Notes: a model not told the origin generated them from the sequence alone. A stretch of DNA of 64,000 nt from Kineosphaera limosa NBRC 100340 (GCF_000298215.1 NZ_BAHD01000004.1:140417-204416), one strand, 5' to 3'; counted from the first letter of the stretch, positions 24,076-35,207 are shown. Program-made: numbers and translations.

Positions 24076-27000
24076 ATGCCCAACCCTGCGAACCGAGGGA
24101 CCGAACGCCGGTCGAACCGGGCTGCCCGCTCGGGCCGGTCGGGGCGCTCGAATCGGGAGGCGAGCCCGGCCCGGGACCCGCGCCCGGCTCGGGACGCCGC
24201 TCGCCGCATGGCCCAGGCCGAGCAAGTGACCCGGCGCCGCGCCGCAGCCCAGGGCCTGCACGTCACCTACCCCGAGGAGCTGCCGGTCAGCGCCCGCCGC
24301 GAGGACATCGCCGCGGCGATCCGCGACCATCAGGTCGTCATCATCGCCGGCGAGACCGGCTCGGGTAAGACGACGCAGATCCCCAAGATCTGCCTCGACC
24401 TGGGCCGCGGCGTCGCCGGGCAGATCGGGCACACCCAGCCGCGGCGGATCGCGGCCCGATCGGTCGCCGAGCGCATCGCTGATGAACTCGACGTCGAGCT
24501 CGGCCAACAGGTCGGCTACCAGGTGCGCTTCACGGACCATTCCAGCCGCGACACGCTCGTCAAGGTGATGACCGACGGGGTGCTGCTCAACGAGCTGCAA
24601 CGCGACCGCGACCTGCGCCGCTACGACACCATCATCATCGACGAGGCGCACGAACGAAGCCTCAATATCGACTTCATCCTCGGCTACCTCAAGCAGCTGC
24701 TGCCGCGCCGCCCCGACCTCAAGGTGATCGTCACCTCCGCGACCATCGACCCCGAGAAGTTCGCCAATCACTTCGCGACGAACGGTCGCCCGGCGCCCAT
24801 CGTGGAGGTCTCCGGGCGCACCTATCCGGTCGAGATACGGTACCGGCCGCTGGTGCGCCAGCAGCGCAGCGCCAAGCCCGGAGGGCAGCCCGAGGACGTC
24901 GAGATCGACCAGGTCACCGGCATCGTCGAGGCCGTCGAGGAGCTGTGGACCGAGACCGGTTCGGCCGATCGGGCCCGCGATGGTGGCGGCGAGGACATCC
25001 TCGTGTTCCTCTCCGGCGAGCGGGAGATCCGCGACGCCGCGGACGCCCTCGCGAGCCTCAACCTGCCCGGCACGCAGATCCTGCCGCTGTACGCCCGCCT
25101 GTCGGCCGCCGATCAGCACCGGGTGTTCTCGCGGCACCCCGGGCGGCGAGTCGTGTTGGCCACCAACGTCGCCGAGACATCGCTGACCGTGCCCGGCATC
25201 CGCTACGTCGTCGACGCCGGCACCGCCCGCATCTCCCGCTACTCCCAGCGCCTGAAGGTGCAGCGGCTGCCGATCGAGCCGATCAGCCAGGCCAGCGCCG
25301 CCCAACGCTCCGGCCGCAGCGGCCGCGTCGCCGACGGCATCGCGATCCGGCTCTACGCAGAAGACGACTTCGAGCAGCGCGCCGAGTTCACCGACCCCGA
25401 GATCCTGCGCACCAACCTCGCCAGCGTCATCCTGCAGATGACCAGCCTGGGCCTGGGCGACCTGAGCCGCTTCCCGTTCGTCGACCGGCCCGACTCCCGC
25501 ATGGTCGCCGACGGCGTGCGGCTGCTGCACGAACTCAATGCGATCGACCCCGAACAGCCCGACCCGCGCAAGCGATTGACGCCCATCGGGCGGCGGTTGG
25601 CGCGCTTGCCCGTCGACCCTCGGTTGGGGCGGATGCTGCTGGAGGCAGATCGCAACGGTGTGTTGCCCGATGTCGCGGTCATCGTCGCGGCCCTGTCGAT
25701 CCAGGACGTGCGCGAACGGCCCTCCGAGAAGCAGGCCCAGGCCGATCAGCAGCACGCCCGCTTCCGCGACGAGCACTCCGACTTCGTTTCGATCCTCAAC
25801 CTGTGGCGCTACGTGCGCGGCAAGCAGAAGGAGCTGTCCGGCAGCGCGTTTCGGCGGATGTGCCGCGACGAGTACCTGCACTACCTGCGGATCCGTGAGT
25901 GGCAGGACCTCGTGGCCCAACTGCGGCAGGCGACCAAAGACCTCGACCTGCACTGGGAGTCAGCGCATACGCAGAACGAGTCAGCGCATACGCAGAACGC
26001 GGTGGACGCCGACGCGGTACACCGCAGCCTGCTCGCCGGGCTGCTCTCGCACATCGGGCTGCGTGATCCCGACCGCCGCGACTACCTCGGAGCGCGCGGG
26101 GCCCGGTTCGCCATCCAGCCCGGCTCCACGCTGTTCCGCAAGCCGCCCGACTGGGTGATGAGCGCCGAACTCGTCGAGACGACCCGGTTGTGGGCGCGTA
26201 CCAACGCCCTGACCAACCCCGAATGGGTGGAAGCCGCGGCGTCGCACCTCGTCAAGCGCCAGTACGGCGAGCCGCGGTGGAGCCGCAGCCGCGCCGGGGC
26301 GATCGCCAGCGAACGCGTCACCCTCTACGGGGTGCCGCTCATCGCCGACCGCACGGTCGCCCTCGGCTCGATCGACCCCGTGACCAGCCGCGACCTGTTC
26401 ATCCGCAACGCCCTCGTCGAAGGCGACTGGGACACCCCGCACCGCTTCTTTCACGACAACCGCAAGCTCATCGACTCCCTCGCCGAGCTGGAGTCCAGGG
26501 CACGGCGGCGCGACATCCTCGTCGACGACGAGACGCTCGTGGAGTTCTACGACGAGCGCATCCCCGACCACGTCGTCTCCGGCGCCCACTTCGACAGCTG
26601 GTGGAAGCAGGCCCGCCGCGAGCAGCCCGACCTGTTGACGTTCACCGAAGAGCTGCTCGTCAACGAGGCCGCCGCGCAAGGGATCGACGCCGCCGCGTAT
26701 CCGCAGGTCTGGGAGCAGGGCGACCTCCGATTGCGGCTCACCTACCAGTTCGAGCCCGGCGCCGACGCCGACGGCGTGACCTGCCACATCCCCATCGAGC
26801 AGCTCAACCAGGTGCGCGACGTCGGATTCGACTGGCTCGTGCCGGGTCTGCGGGAGGAGCTGGCGATCGCGCTCGTGCGGGCGCTGCCCAAGGCCACCCG
26901 TAAGCACTTCGTGCCGGCCCCCGACCGGGCCCGCGCCGCCCTCGTCGAGGCAGACCCGGCCGGCGGGCGGCTCGTCGACGAGTTGGCTCGCGGCCTGTAC

Positions 27001-28206
27001 ATCGCCACCGGTCACCGGGTGCCACCCGGTGACTGGAACCTCGACGCCGTGCCCGACCACCTGCGGATGACGTTCCGCATCGACGGTCCGGGTGCGAGCG
27101 CCGACGCCGGGGGCGGACGACCACGAGGGCGCGGCCGAGGCAGGGGCCGAGGCGCGGGGAGGCGGACGCTCGCCGAAGGCAAGGACCTCGCCGCGCTGCA
27201 GCAGCAGTTGGCGGTGTCGATGGCCACGACGATGGCGACTGCCGCCGCGGACGCGGGCCTGGAACGCAGCGGCCTGACCGACTGGAACCTGGGCGAGTCG
27301 GGCGAGCTGCCGGCGACGTTCGAACGACGCCGTGGTGACCGCGTCGTGCAGGGTTTTCCGGCGCTCGTCGACGAGGGCGGCAGCGTGGCTGTCAAGGTGC
27401 TCGCGACGCCCGCTTTGCAGGAGGCGGCGACACGCGCCGGGGTGCGGCGACTTTTGCTGCTCAACACAACCGTCCCGTGGAAGCGGATTCTCGGGCTCAT
27501 GACCAACGCGCAGAAGTTGGCGCTGGGCAATAACCCACACGGCAGTGTGCAGAAGTTGCTCGACGACATCCTCGCGGCCGCTGTCGACCAGATCGTCGCC
27601 GAGCAGACCAGCGCCGGCCCATCGGGGCTGCGCACCCGCGACGACTACGAGGCGACTCTGGCGGCCGTCAAGCAGCGCATCGTGCCGACGGTGCTGGACC
27701 TCGTCGAGCAGGTCCAACCGACCCTGGACCGCGCCCTCGCGGTGCGCCTGGGCCTCGACGCGCTGACCAGCCCCGCCGCGGCCCCCCTCAAGGCCGACCT
27801 GCGCGCCCAACTCGACGGCCTCATCCACGACGGTTTCGTCGCGCAGACCGGCGCCGCGCAGCTGCGCCACCTGCCGCGCTACCTCGCGGCGATGCTCGAG
27901 CGTCTCGACAAGGCCCCCCAGGACCTAGGCCGCGACGCCCAACGGCGCGAGACCGTCGCCGGGGTGCAGGACGAATTCGACAAGCTGGTGGCACAACTCC
28001 CGGCCGATGAGCGTGGCGCTCCCGACGTGGCCGCGTTGCGCTGGATGATCGAGGAGTTGCGGGTCAGCCTCTTCGCGCAGCGCCTCGGCACGGCTCATCC
28101 GGTGTCGCCGAAACGGATCTTCACCGCCATGGACCGCGTCGAGGACGCGCATCACAGCCTGTCCGTGGGCACAGGTGGGAACATCGATGTGACGGGTCGG
28201 CGTTAA
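24076..28206 (+). CDS. hrpA: ATP-dependent RNA helicase HrpA
   Basis: 1376 residues from ATG 24076; an in-frame GTG at 24037 would add 13 residues but lies before the -10 box. N-terminus is Arg-rich and basic. DEAH-box helicase: Walker A GETGSGKTTQIPK (about 93-105), DEAHER (about 190), SATI, TNVAETSLTVPGI and QRSGRSGRVADG, followed by winged-helix, ratchet and the HrpA-type DUF3418 C-terminus. Oddities: a perfect 21-bp tandem duplication encoding ESAHTQN twice (residues 628-641), and an RG-rich insert (RPRGRGRGRGRGAGRR, about residue 1015). HrpA resolves stalled or collided ribosomes and remodels mRNA. Transcribed alone, divergent from the Fur gene. Confidence 0.95.
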   Translation: MPNPANRGTERRSNRAARSGRSGRSNREASPARDPRPARDAARRMAQAEQVTRRRAAAQGLHVTYPEELPVSARREDIAAAIRDHQVVIIAGETGSGKTTQIPKICLDLGRGVAGQIGHTQPRRIAARSVAERIADELDVELGQQVGYQVRFTDHSSRDTLVKVMTDGVLLNELQRDRDLRRYDTIIIDEAHERSLNIDFILGYLKQLLPRRPDLKVIVTSATIDPEKFANHFATNGRPAPIVEVSGRTYPVEIRYRPLVRQQRSAKPGGQPEDVEIDQVTGIVEAVEELWTETGSADRARDGGGEDILVFLSGEREIRDAADALASLNLPGTQILPLYARLSAADQHRVFSRHPGRRVVLATNVAETSLTVPGIRYVVDAGTARISRYSQRLKVQRLPIEPISQASAAQRSGRSGRVADGIAIRLYAEDDFEQRAEFTDPEILRTNLASVILQMTSLGLGDLSRFPFVDRPDSRMVADGVRLLHELNAIDPEQPDPRKRLTPIGRRLARLPVDPRLGRMLLEADRNGVLPDVAVIVAALSIQDVRERPSEKQAQADQQHARFRDEHSDFVSILNLWRYVRGKQKELSGSAFRRMCRDEYLHYLRIREWQDLVAQLRQATKDLDLHWESAHTQNESAHTQNAVDADAVHRSLLAGLLSHIGLRDPDRRDYLGARGARFAIQPGSTLFRKPPDWVMSAELVETTRLWARTNALTNPEWVEAAASHLVKRQYGEPRWSRSRAGAIASERVTLYGVPLIADRTVALGSIDPVTSRDLFIRNALVEGDWDTPHRFFHDNRKLIDSLAELESRARRRDILVDDETLVEFYDERIPDHVVSGAHFDSWWKQARREQPDLLTFTEELLVNEAAAQGIDAAAYPQVWEQGDLRLRLTYQFEPGADADGVTCHIPIEQLNQVRDVGFDWLVPGLREELAIALVRALPKATRKHFVPAPDRARAALVEADPAGGRLVDELARGLYIATGHRVPPGDWNLDAVPDHLRMTFRIDGPGASADAGGGRPRGRGRGRGRGAGRRTLAEGKDLAALQQQLAVSMATTMATAAADAGLERSGLTDWNLGESGELPATFERRRGDRVVQGFPALVDEGGSVAVKVLATPALQEAATRAGVRRLLLLNTTVPWKRILGLMTNAQKLALGNNPHGSVQKLLDDILAAAVDQIVAEQTSAGPSGLRTRDDYEATLAAVKQRIVPTVLDLVEQVQPTLDRALAVRLGLDALTSPAAAPLKADLRAQLDGLIHDGFVAQTGAAQLRHLPRYLAAMLERLDKAPQDLGRDAQRRETVAGVQDEFDKLVAQLPADERGAPDVAALRWMIEELRVSLFAQRLGTAHPVSPKRIFTAMDRVEDAHHSLSVGTGGNIDVTGRR
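25957..25998 (+). repeat. In-frame 21-bp tandem duplication in hrpA
   Basis: 25957-25977 is repeated exactly at 25978-25998, encoding ESAHTQN-ESAHTQN. Exact identity including silent positions implies a recent duplication. The unit (11 of 21 bases G or C) is clearly less GC-rich than the flanks. Confidence 0.92.
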
Positions 28207-28260
28207 CGCCCCCGATGCCCGGTTGTTCGTTGAGGCAGAGTGTTCGTGAAGGAGGACACG

Positions 28261-29172
28261 GTGTTGGATCCCGACGGGCTGATCCGTTTCGAGACGGACA
28301 TCGACCCGGCGCACGCGGCGGCGCCCGTGCTCGTCGTGGCCCTGTCCGGCTTCTTCGACGCCGGCTCGGCCCAGGGCTTGCTGGTGCGCCACCTCATGGA
28401 ACGCGAACACCAGGTCGTCGCCACCGTCGACATCGACCAGTTGCTCGACTACCGCGGCCGCCGACCGCTGATGACCTTCGCCGCCGACCATTGGTCGGCC
28501 TACGACGACCCGGTCTTGGCCGTGTACCGGCTGCGGGACGACGAGGGTAGGCCCTTCCTCCTGCTGGCCGGGCCCGAGCCCGACTTCCAGTGGGAGCGCT
28601 TCGTGGAGGCCGTGCGGCGACTCATCGCGATGCTGGGCGTCGAACTGGTCATCAGCGCGCACGGCATCCCCATGGCGGTGCCGCACACCCGCCCGCTCGG
28701 GGCCTCGTTCCACGCCAACCGGGAGGAGCGTCGCGAGGGCCACCGGTCGATCATCGGGGAGGTGACGGTGCCCGGCTCGGTCTCCGGCCTGTTGGAACTG
28801 CGGCTCGGTGAGCAGGGCGCCGACGCCTGCGGGTACGCCGTGCACGTGCCGCACTATCTGGCGCAATCGGACTACGCACCGGCGGCGGTCACGGCCCTGA
28901 ACTGTGTGCTGAGCCAGACGGGCCTGGTCATCGACGGTCAAGCCCTGGAGTCGGCTGCACAGGAGACGCTCGCGGTGGTCGCTGCGGAGCTGGAGGGGTC
29001 GCCCGACGCCGCCGAGCTGGTCTCGACGCTGGAAGAGCAGTACGACAACCGCACCGAGGAGCCCAGCCCGGCGCAGGCGCTGCTGGACGACGACGGCCGT
29101 GTGCCCACCGCCGATCAGCTCGGGGCCGAGTTCGAGGCGTTCCTTCGGGAGGAGACCGGCCGGGGTCAGTGA
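28261..29172 (+). CDS. PAC2 family protein
   Basis: 303 residues. GTG 28261 preferred over an in-frame GTG at 28240 because AAGGAGG lies five bases before it. PAC2 fold: VLVVALSGFFDAGSAQGLLVRHL, a DYRGRRPLM loop, LLLAGPEPDFQWERF, VISAHGIPMAVPHTRP, and a VPHYLAQSDYAPAAVTALNCVL helix. Named for the eukaryotic proteasome assembly chaperone PAC2; the actinobacterial proteins are widespread, and their function is unproven. Follows hrpA by 54 bases and may be cotranscribed. Confidence 0.88.
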   Translation: MLDPDGLIRFETDIDPAHAAAPVLVVALSGFFDAGSAQGLLVRHLMEREHQVVATVDIDQLLDYRGRRPLMTFAADHWSAYDDPVLAVYRLRDDEGRPFLLLAGPEPDFQWERFVEAVRRLIAMLGVELVISAHGIPMAVPHTRPLGASFHANREERREGHRSIIGEVTVPGSVSGLLELRLGEQGADACGYAVHVPHYLAQSDYAPAAVTALNCVLSQTGLVIDGQALESAAQETLAVVAAELEGSPDAAELVSTLEEQYDNRTEEPSPAQALLDDDGRVPTADQLGAEFEAFLREETGRGQ

Positions 29173-29201
29173 CCCGCCCGACCAGCCCGCCCGACCTTGC
29201 G

Positions 29202-30014
29202 CTACACCTTGGTGTAGCGCGCCCGGAAGAAGCTGTAGACGCCATAGCCGGCGAGCCCGAGGGCGACCGCGCCGAGCAGCCACGGCCCGAAGGGTTGCTC
29301 CAGGATCCACGTGAGCGCGCCGCCGAGTCCGGTCGACTCCGACGCCCGGTCGGTCGCCGCGGCCAGGCCGAACAGCCCACCGACGACGACGAGCGCGATC
29401 CCCTTGGCGATGTACCCGACGGCTCCGGCGAACTCGGCGACATCGCCGGGATCCTTGACGAGGTCCTGCAGGAACGAGCGGCGGGCGCCCTTGACCACGT
29501 GGTAGCCGCCGATCCCGACGACGGCGACGCCGATGATGCCGACGAGGATCATGCCCCCGGGCAGCTTGAGCAGCTCCCCGGTCGTCTGCGCGGACTGGTC
29601 CTGGCTGTCGGTGTTGTGGCCGCGGGCCACGGTCGCGCACGTCCAGCCGAGCGCGAGGTACACGCCGGTCTTGCCGGTCGCTTTGAGCCGGCTGAACACC
29701 GCCTCCTTACCGTCGCCGTGCCAGCCGCCGATCGCCTCCGTCACCTGCCACAGCGCCAGACCGGCGAAGCCCGCGGCCAGCACCCACAGCAGCGGTTGCC
29801 CCATGGGCAGGTCCTGCAGCAGCTCCACCGCCCCGGACTGGTCGGCGGACTCGCCGCGTGAGCCCAAGGCGAGTTGCAGGGCGAGCCACGCGATGAGCAG
29901 GTGGATGAGCCCGCTGGCCGCGTAACCGACCCGCGCCATCGCCTGCACGACCGGATGGTCGTTGGCCTGCCGGGCGCCGCTGCGCGCCTTGTCGATGACC
30001 TCGTCGCTGCCCAT
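29202..30014 (-). CDS. DUF1206 integral membrane protein
   Basis: 270 residues from ATG 30014 (GGAGGA upstream). Three repeats of a two-helix hairpin, each with the family motif ARVGYAASGLIHLLIAW / ATGKTGVYLALGWTCA / GAVGYIAKGIALVVVGG, giving six membrane segments in about 270 residues. DUF1206 is an actinobacterial/cyanobacterial membrane family of unknown role. Convergent with PAC2 and divergent from the EcsC-like gene. Confidence 0.9.
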   Translation of the reverse strand: MGSDEVIDKARSGARQANDHPVVQAMARVGYAASGLIHLLIAWLALQLALGSRGESADQSGAVELLQDLPMGQPLLWVLAAGFAGLALWQVTEAIGGWHGDGKEAVFSRLKATGKTGVYLALGWTCATVARGHNTDSQDQSAQTTGELLKLPGGMILVGIIGVAVVGIGGYHVVKGARRSFLQDLVKDPGDVAEFAGAVGYIAKGIALVVVGGLFGLAAATDRASESTGLGGALTWILEQPFGPWLLGAVALGLAGYGVYSFFRARYTKV

Positions 30015-30105
30015 CTTCGGTCCTCCGCTCGCGGCCGTCCTGGCCGGTGCCGGCGCGCCCAGGCCCTCGAGCAGGCTCCTGGTGCGGCGTCGCCTCAGGC
30101 TACGT

Positions 30106-30123
30106 CGCCCACACTTGTGGGCG
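30106..30123. promoter_or_regulatory. Palindrome in the DUF1206/EcsC divergent region
   Basis: CGCCCACA-CT-TGTGGGCG: eight-base arms with a two-base centre. It is 92 bases before the DUF1206 start and 145 before the EcsC start in a 254-base gap that otherwise shows no recognisable elements. Candidate operator for a divergent promoter. Confidence 0.4.
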
Positions 30124-30268
30124 TTTCGACCGGAATGCAACTGTGACCCCAACCCGAGCCACGCATGACATCGTGGCCCGGCGGGCACTGAGGGAAGATG
30201 TGAACCCGGCGGGACCGGTTCGCGACCGGGGCAGAACCGCCCCCTGTTCACAACGGTGAGGAGACAAC

Positions 30269-31009
30269 GTGGGGATCTTCGATTTCCTCGGCAAGGACGA
30301 GCAGCCGGCTCAACAGCCGGTGCCGCGACAGGAGCCCGAGGGTGCGCTGGCCAACGCCGCGTCTGGCCTCGTCCAGCGGCTGCTCGATGTCGGGATCGAC
30401 GGCAAAGGCACGTTCGACTCAGCAGGCCAGGTCGCGCAGACGGCCAGTGGTCGGCACGCCGACCAGGAGAAGGCGATCGCCGACATCGTCAAGGAACACA
30501 CCAAGCTCGCGGCGGCCGCCGGCTTCGTCACCGGCCTGGGCGGATTCATCACGCTGCCGGTCGCGCTGCCGGCCAACGTCGTCGGCTTCTACCTGCTGGC
30601 CACTCGGATGGCGGCGTCGATCGCCGCGGTGCGCGGCTACGACGTCGACAAGCCCTCGGTCCGCTCCGCCATTCTGCTGTCGCTGGTCGGCGCCGACGCC
30701 GGTGATGTGCTGCAGAAGGCCGGATATGCCGGGGCCAGCGGGCGTCTGGCCACGTTCGCCACCCAGCGCCTGCCCGGGCCGCTGCTCATGGCCGTCAACA
30801 AGGGAGTCGGCTTCCGCGTCCTGACCCAGCTCGGCCGCAAGTCGCTGACCAAACTGGGGCGCGGCATCCCGTTGGCGGGCGGCGCGCTGGGCGCCGGGCT
30901 CGACAGCTTCATGATCCGCCGCATCGCCGACCACGTGCGCAAGGAGTTCCCCGCGCAAGACAAACCCCTGCCCGGTGAGGTCGTGCGCGGCGAGCTGTCG
31001 TCCGACTGA
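30269..31009 (+). CDS. EcsC family protein
   Basis: 246 residues, GTG with GAGGAGA upstream. Contains the EcsC core: HTKLAAAAGFVTGLGGFITLPVALPANVVGFYLLATRMAASIAAVRGYD, which is a hydrophobic hairpin, and a later ALGAGLDSFMIRRIADHVRKEF. EcsC-like proteins are named for a Bacillus operon neighbour; no biochemical role is established. N-terminal Gln/Pro-rich stretch is probably disordered. Followed by a strong hairpin. Confidence 0.85.
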   Translation: MGIFDFLGKDEQPAQQPVPRQEPEGALANAASGLVQRLLDVGIDGKGTFDSAGQVAQTASGRHADQEKAIADIVKEHTKLAAAAGFVTGLGGFITLPVALPANVVGFYLLATRMAASIAAVRGYDVDKPSVRSAILLSLVGADAGDVLQKAGYAGASGRLATFATQRLPGPLLMAVNKGVGFRVLTQLGRKSLTKLGRGIPLAGGALGAGLDSFMIRRIADHVRKEFPAQDKPLPGEVVRGELSSD

Positions 31010-31043
31010 CCGGGCTCGCAGGCCCTCGGCGAGGCGCGCTGCG

Positions 31044-31080
31044 GCGGCGGGATCCCTTATCCACAAGGGGGTCCCGCCGC
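31044..31080 (+). terminator. Hairpin terminator after EcsC gene
   Basis: GCGGCGGGATCCCTT pairs with AAGGGGGTCCCGCCGC (one bulged G, one G-T pair) around a 6-base loop ATCCAC. It lies 35 bases after the EcsC stop and before the DUF4192 gene. Confidence 0.6.
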
Positions 31081-31149
31081 TGCGGTCCATCCACAGGCGG
31101 CCGTCGCGATTTCTGCGCCACCACCCTCCTTCGCGCCAGGCTGCCTGCC

Positions 31150-32334
31150 ATGACGCAAGCCTTCTCCGCCGCCCCCGGCCCCGCCCGTCCTGAGCCCGTC
31201 GCCCGAGCCCGCGACATCGCCGACCTCATCGTGCTGATCCCACATCTCCTCGGTTTTCATCCTGCTCAGAGCATCGTGGTGCTCGGCTTGACGGGTAACC
31301 GCATCGGGCCGACCCTGCGGTACGACCTGCCGCCGCCCGGCGCGCCGATGTCCCCGGAGGACGTCGACGAGCTGGAGCGGGCGATGACTGCGCTGGCGCA
31401 GCACTGCCCGGCCGCCATGGTGTTCGCGTTCGACGAGCACGGCGGGCACGCCGCGGGCGTCGAGACCCAGCTGCACGAGGTCGCTGAAGAGCTCGACCTG
31501 GACATCGTCGACACCGTGCTGGTCTGTGAGGGCCGGTGGCGGCGGATCGTGCGGGGGCGGGTCGTCGAGAGCGGCCAGGTGCCGGCCGAGGCCGACGTGC
31601 CCGGCGTCGCCGAGTTCATGATCGAGGGCAGCGCCCCGCTGGCCTCCCGCACCGATATCGCCGTGATGCTGCGGGCCACCTGCGGTGACATCGCGGCGAC
31701 CGACGCACTGCTCGTCCAGCGTTGGGATGACGCCAGCCTGTGGCGCGGCCTCTCGTTCGGGCCGGGGGGCTTGATGCGATTGCGCGATGTCGACGGCGCG
31801 TTCGCCGCCTGGCGGCGCGTGTTGGCGCCGGCGCTGGTCGCGGCGCCCACCGATGGCGCCGGCAACCCCGACGGCACCGCAGACGACGGCATGGGCGAGG
31901 GGGTTCTGGGTGAGTTGGATCCGCTGACCGTGGCGGTGGCGGTGTACGCGCTGGCCGATCGGACCCTACGCGACGAGATCTTCGGCTGGCTCAATCCGGT
32001 CTATCGGGTGCCGGACAAGGACATGCCGGCCTATGTGCGGGGCCGGGCGCTGGCGACGTTCGGGCCGCGGGACGCGGTCAGCGCCAAGCACCTGGAACAA
32101 CGCCTGCTGGTCTTGACGCAGTCGACGCCGCACCCCGACCGCGCGCCGGTGCTCACCGGCTTGGGCACGTGCGCGTGGCTGGCCGGCAACACCGCGTTGG
32201 CCGGCGAGGCGCTCCAACTGGCTCTGGCTCTGCAACCCGAATACGCCCTGGCCCAACTGCTGCTGACCGCCGTCCGGGCCTACCTGCCGCCACATCAGCT
32301 GCGGCAGACGGCCACCACCGAGCTCGCCGGTTAG
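31150..32334 (+). CDS. DUF4192 domain-containing protein
   Basis: 394 residues. The opening ARDIADLIVLIPHLLGFHPAQSIVVLGLTGNRIGPTLRYDLP is the DUF4192 signature found almost only in actinobacteria; a middle segment VCEGRWRRI and a C-terminal helical-repeat-like part (TCAWLAGNTALAGEALQLALALQPEYALAQLL) follow, the latter resembling a TPR. Function unknown. Monocistronic by spacing. Confidence 0.88.
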   Translation: MTQAFSAAPGPARPEPVARARDIADLIVLIPHLLGFHPAQSIVVLGLTGNRIGPTLRYDLPPPGAPMSPEDVDELERAMTALAQHCPAAMVFAFDEHGGHAAGVETQLHEVAEELDLDIVDTVLVCEGRWRRIVRGRVVESGQVPAEADVPGVAEFMIEGSAPLASRTDIAVMLRATCGDIAATDALLVQRWDDASLWRGLSFGPGGLMRLRDVDGAFAAWRRVLAPALVAAPTDGAGNPDGTADDGMGEGVLGELDPLTVAVAVYALADRTLRDEIFGWLNPVYRVPDKDMPAYVRGRALATFGPRDAVSAKHLEQRLLVLTQSTPHPDRAPVLTGLGTCAWLAGNTALAGEALQLALALQPEYALAQLLLTAVRAYLPPHQLRQTATTELAG

Positions 32335-32403
32335 ACACGGACGGTTGCGGCCTCACCGCCGACGTGGTGTTGGCCCCGTTATCGGCTACCGTGCTTGGAG
32401 ACT

Positions 32404-32423
32404 CGCGCCGGGTGACCGGCGCG
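32404..32423 (+). other. GNRA-capped hairpin in the leader of the Usp gene
   Basis: CGCGCCGG-GTGA-CCGGCGCG: a perfect 8-bp stem closed by a GUGA (GNRA-type) tetraloop in RNA, 27 bases before the start. Could be the DUF4192 terminator or a stabilising 5' leader structure. Confidence 0.45.
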
Positions 32424-32449
32424 GGTAGGCATCGAGTAGGGGGTCACTG

Positions 32450-32857
32450 ATGACCGTTGTTGTCGGGTACGTGCCAACGCGCGAAGGGCGCGCGGCCCTG
32501 CGCCGGGCGGCGCAGGAATGCCGGCTGCGTTCGGCCAAGCTCATCGTCGTCAGTTCGGCACGTGGTGGTCGCGACATGCAAGCCGAAGATGCCCGCCGGT
32601 TTCAGGAGTTGCTGGAGCAGGTGCACGTCGACCTCGAGGGTGCCGGCATCGAGCACGAGGAGCGGCAGTTCGTGCGTGGCAACGAGCCGGCGGAAGACCT
32701 CATCGAGGTGGCCAACGAGACGGACGCCGACTTCATCGTCATCGGTCTGCGCCGGCGCACCCCGGTCGGCAAGCTGCTGCTCGGCTCGAACGCGCAGCGG
32801 ATTCTGCTGGAGGCCAACTGCCCGGTGTTGGCCGTCAAGGCCGACGAGAACGACTGA
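32450..32857 (+). CDS. Universal stress protein (UspA family)
   Basis: 135 residues, single Usp domain. N-terminal VVVGYVPTREGRAALRRAA and C-terminal DADFIVIGLRRRTPVGKLLLGSNAQRILLEANCPVLAVK, the latter containing the G-x2..-G-x-GS nucleotide-binding pattern of ATP-binding Usp proteins. Small cytoplasmic stress-induced protein; specific role unknown. Confidence 0.92.
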   Translation: MTVVVGYVPTREGRAALRRAAQECRLRSAKLIVVSSARGGRDMQAEDARRFQELLEQVHVDLEGAGIEHEERQFVRGNEPAEDLIEVANETDADFIVIGLRRRTPVGKLLLGSNAQRILLEANCPVLAVKADEND

Positions 32858-33218
32858 AATCGTCGCGTCCAGCCACCGATCCACCAGCGATGCGCTCGTC
32901 ACCAAGGCAACCGATCAAGTCACTTGTTCGACCGAGCCACAGTGCGCCACGGATCGCTGACCTGGGCCGATACGGCGTGGCTGCCCCAGCGGGAAGCCGA
33001 GGGTGCAGCGCCGGAGCGCGTGGGATGCGGCGCGACACGCCGCGAGGAATTACAATGGTAGGTGGTTGGCGTTACCCGATGGCGCGGGAAACGCTCTCAG
33101 ACTCCCATCCCGACTGAAGAATGCTCCGCCTGGCGGAGTATTTGGTGTGTCCCGCTGGTCCCAACTCGTGACCCTGGGACCACACCGGTCGGCACAATCC
33201 AGCGTTAGAAAGGTGTCG
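32858..33218 (+). promoter_or_regulatory. 361-base region upstream of sigA
   Basis: No gene seen. TACAAT (33051-33056) is a good -10 hexamer without a convincing -35. Downstream, AATGCTCCG (33120-33128) pairs with CGGAGTATT (33134-33142) around a CCTGG loop, giving a 9-bp hairpin (one G-T pair) in the presumed sigA leader. From the -10 box the leader would be roughly 155 bases, long for this genome. Confidence 0.4.
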
Positions 33219-35120
<1,902 letters not shown>

Positions 35121-35145
35121 CCGCTAGGACGACTGACACCGCGCC

Positions 35146-35186
35146 ACGACAACGGGCCTCACCGCACTGGTGGGGCCCGTTGTCGT
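35146..35186 (+). terminator. Intrinsic terminator of sigA
   Basis: 18-base arms 35146-35163 and 35169-35186 pair throughout (one T-G wobble) around loop GCACT, beginning ACGACAACGGG and ending CCCGTTGTCGT. Lies 25 bases after the sigA stop and also follows the convergent PemK-like gene. Confidence 0.85.
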
Positions 35187-35207
35187 TGGGGGCGTCGTTA
35201 CGTTCGC

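Noticed and set aside
33120..33142. T-box or other riboswitch in the sigA leader
   Set aside because: Only a single short hairpin is visible; no conserved riboswitch core was recognised.
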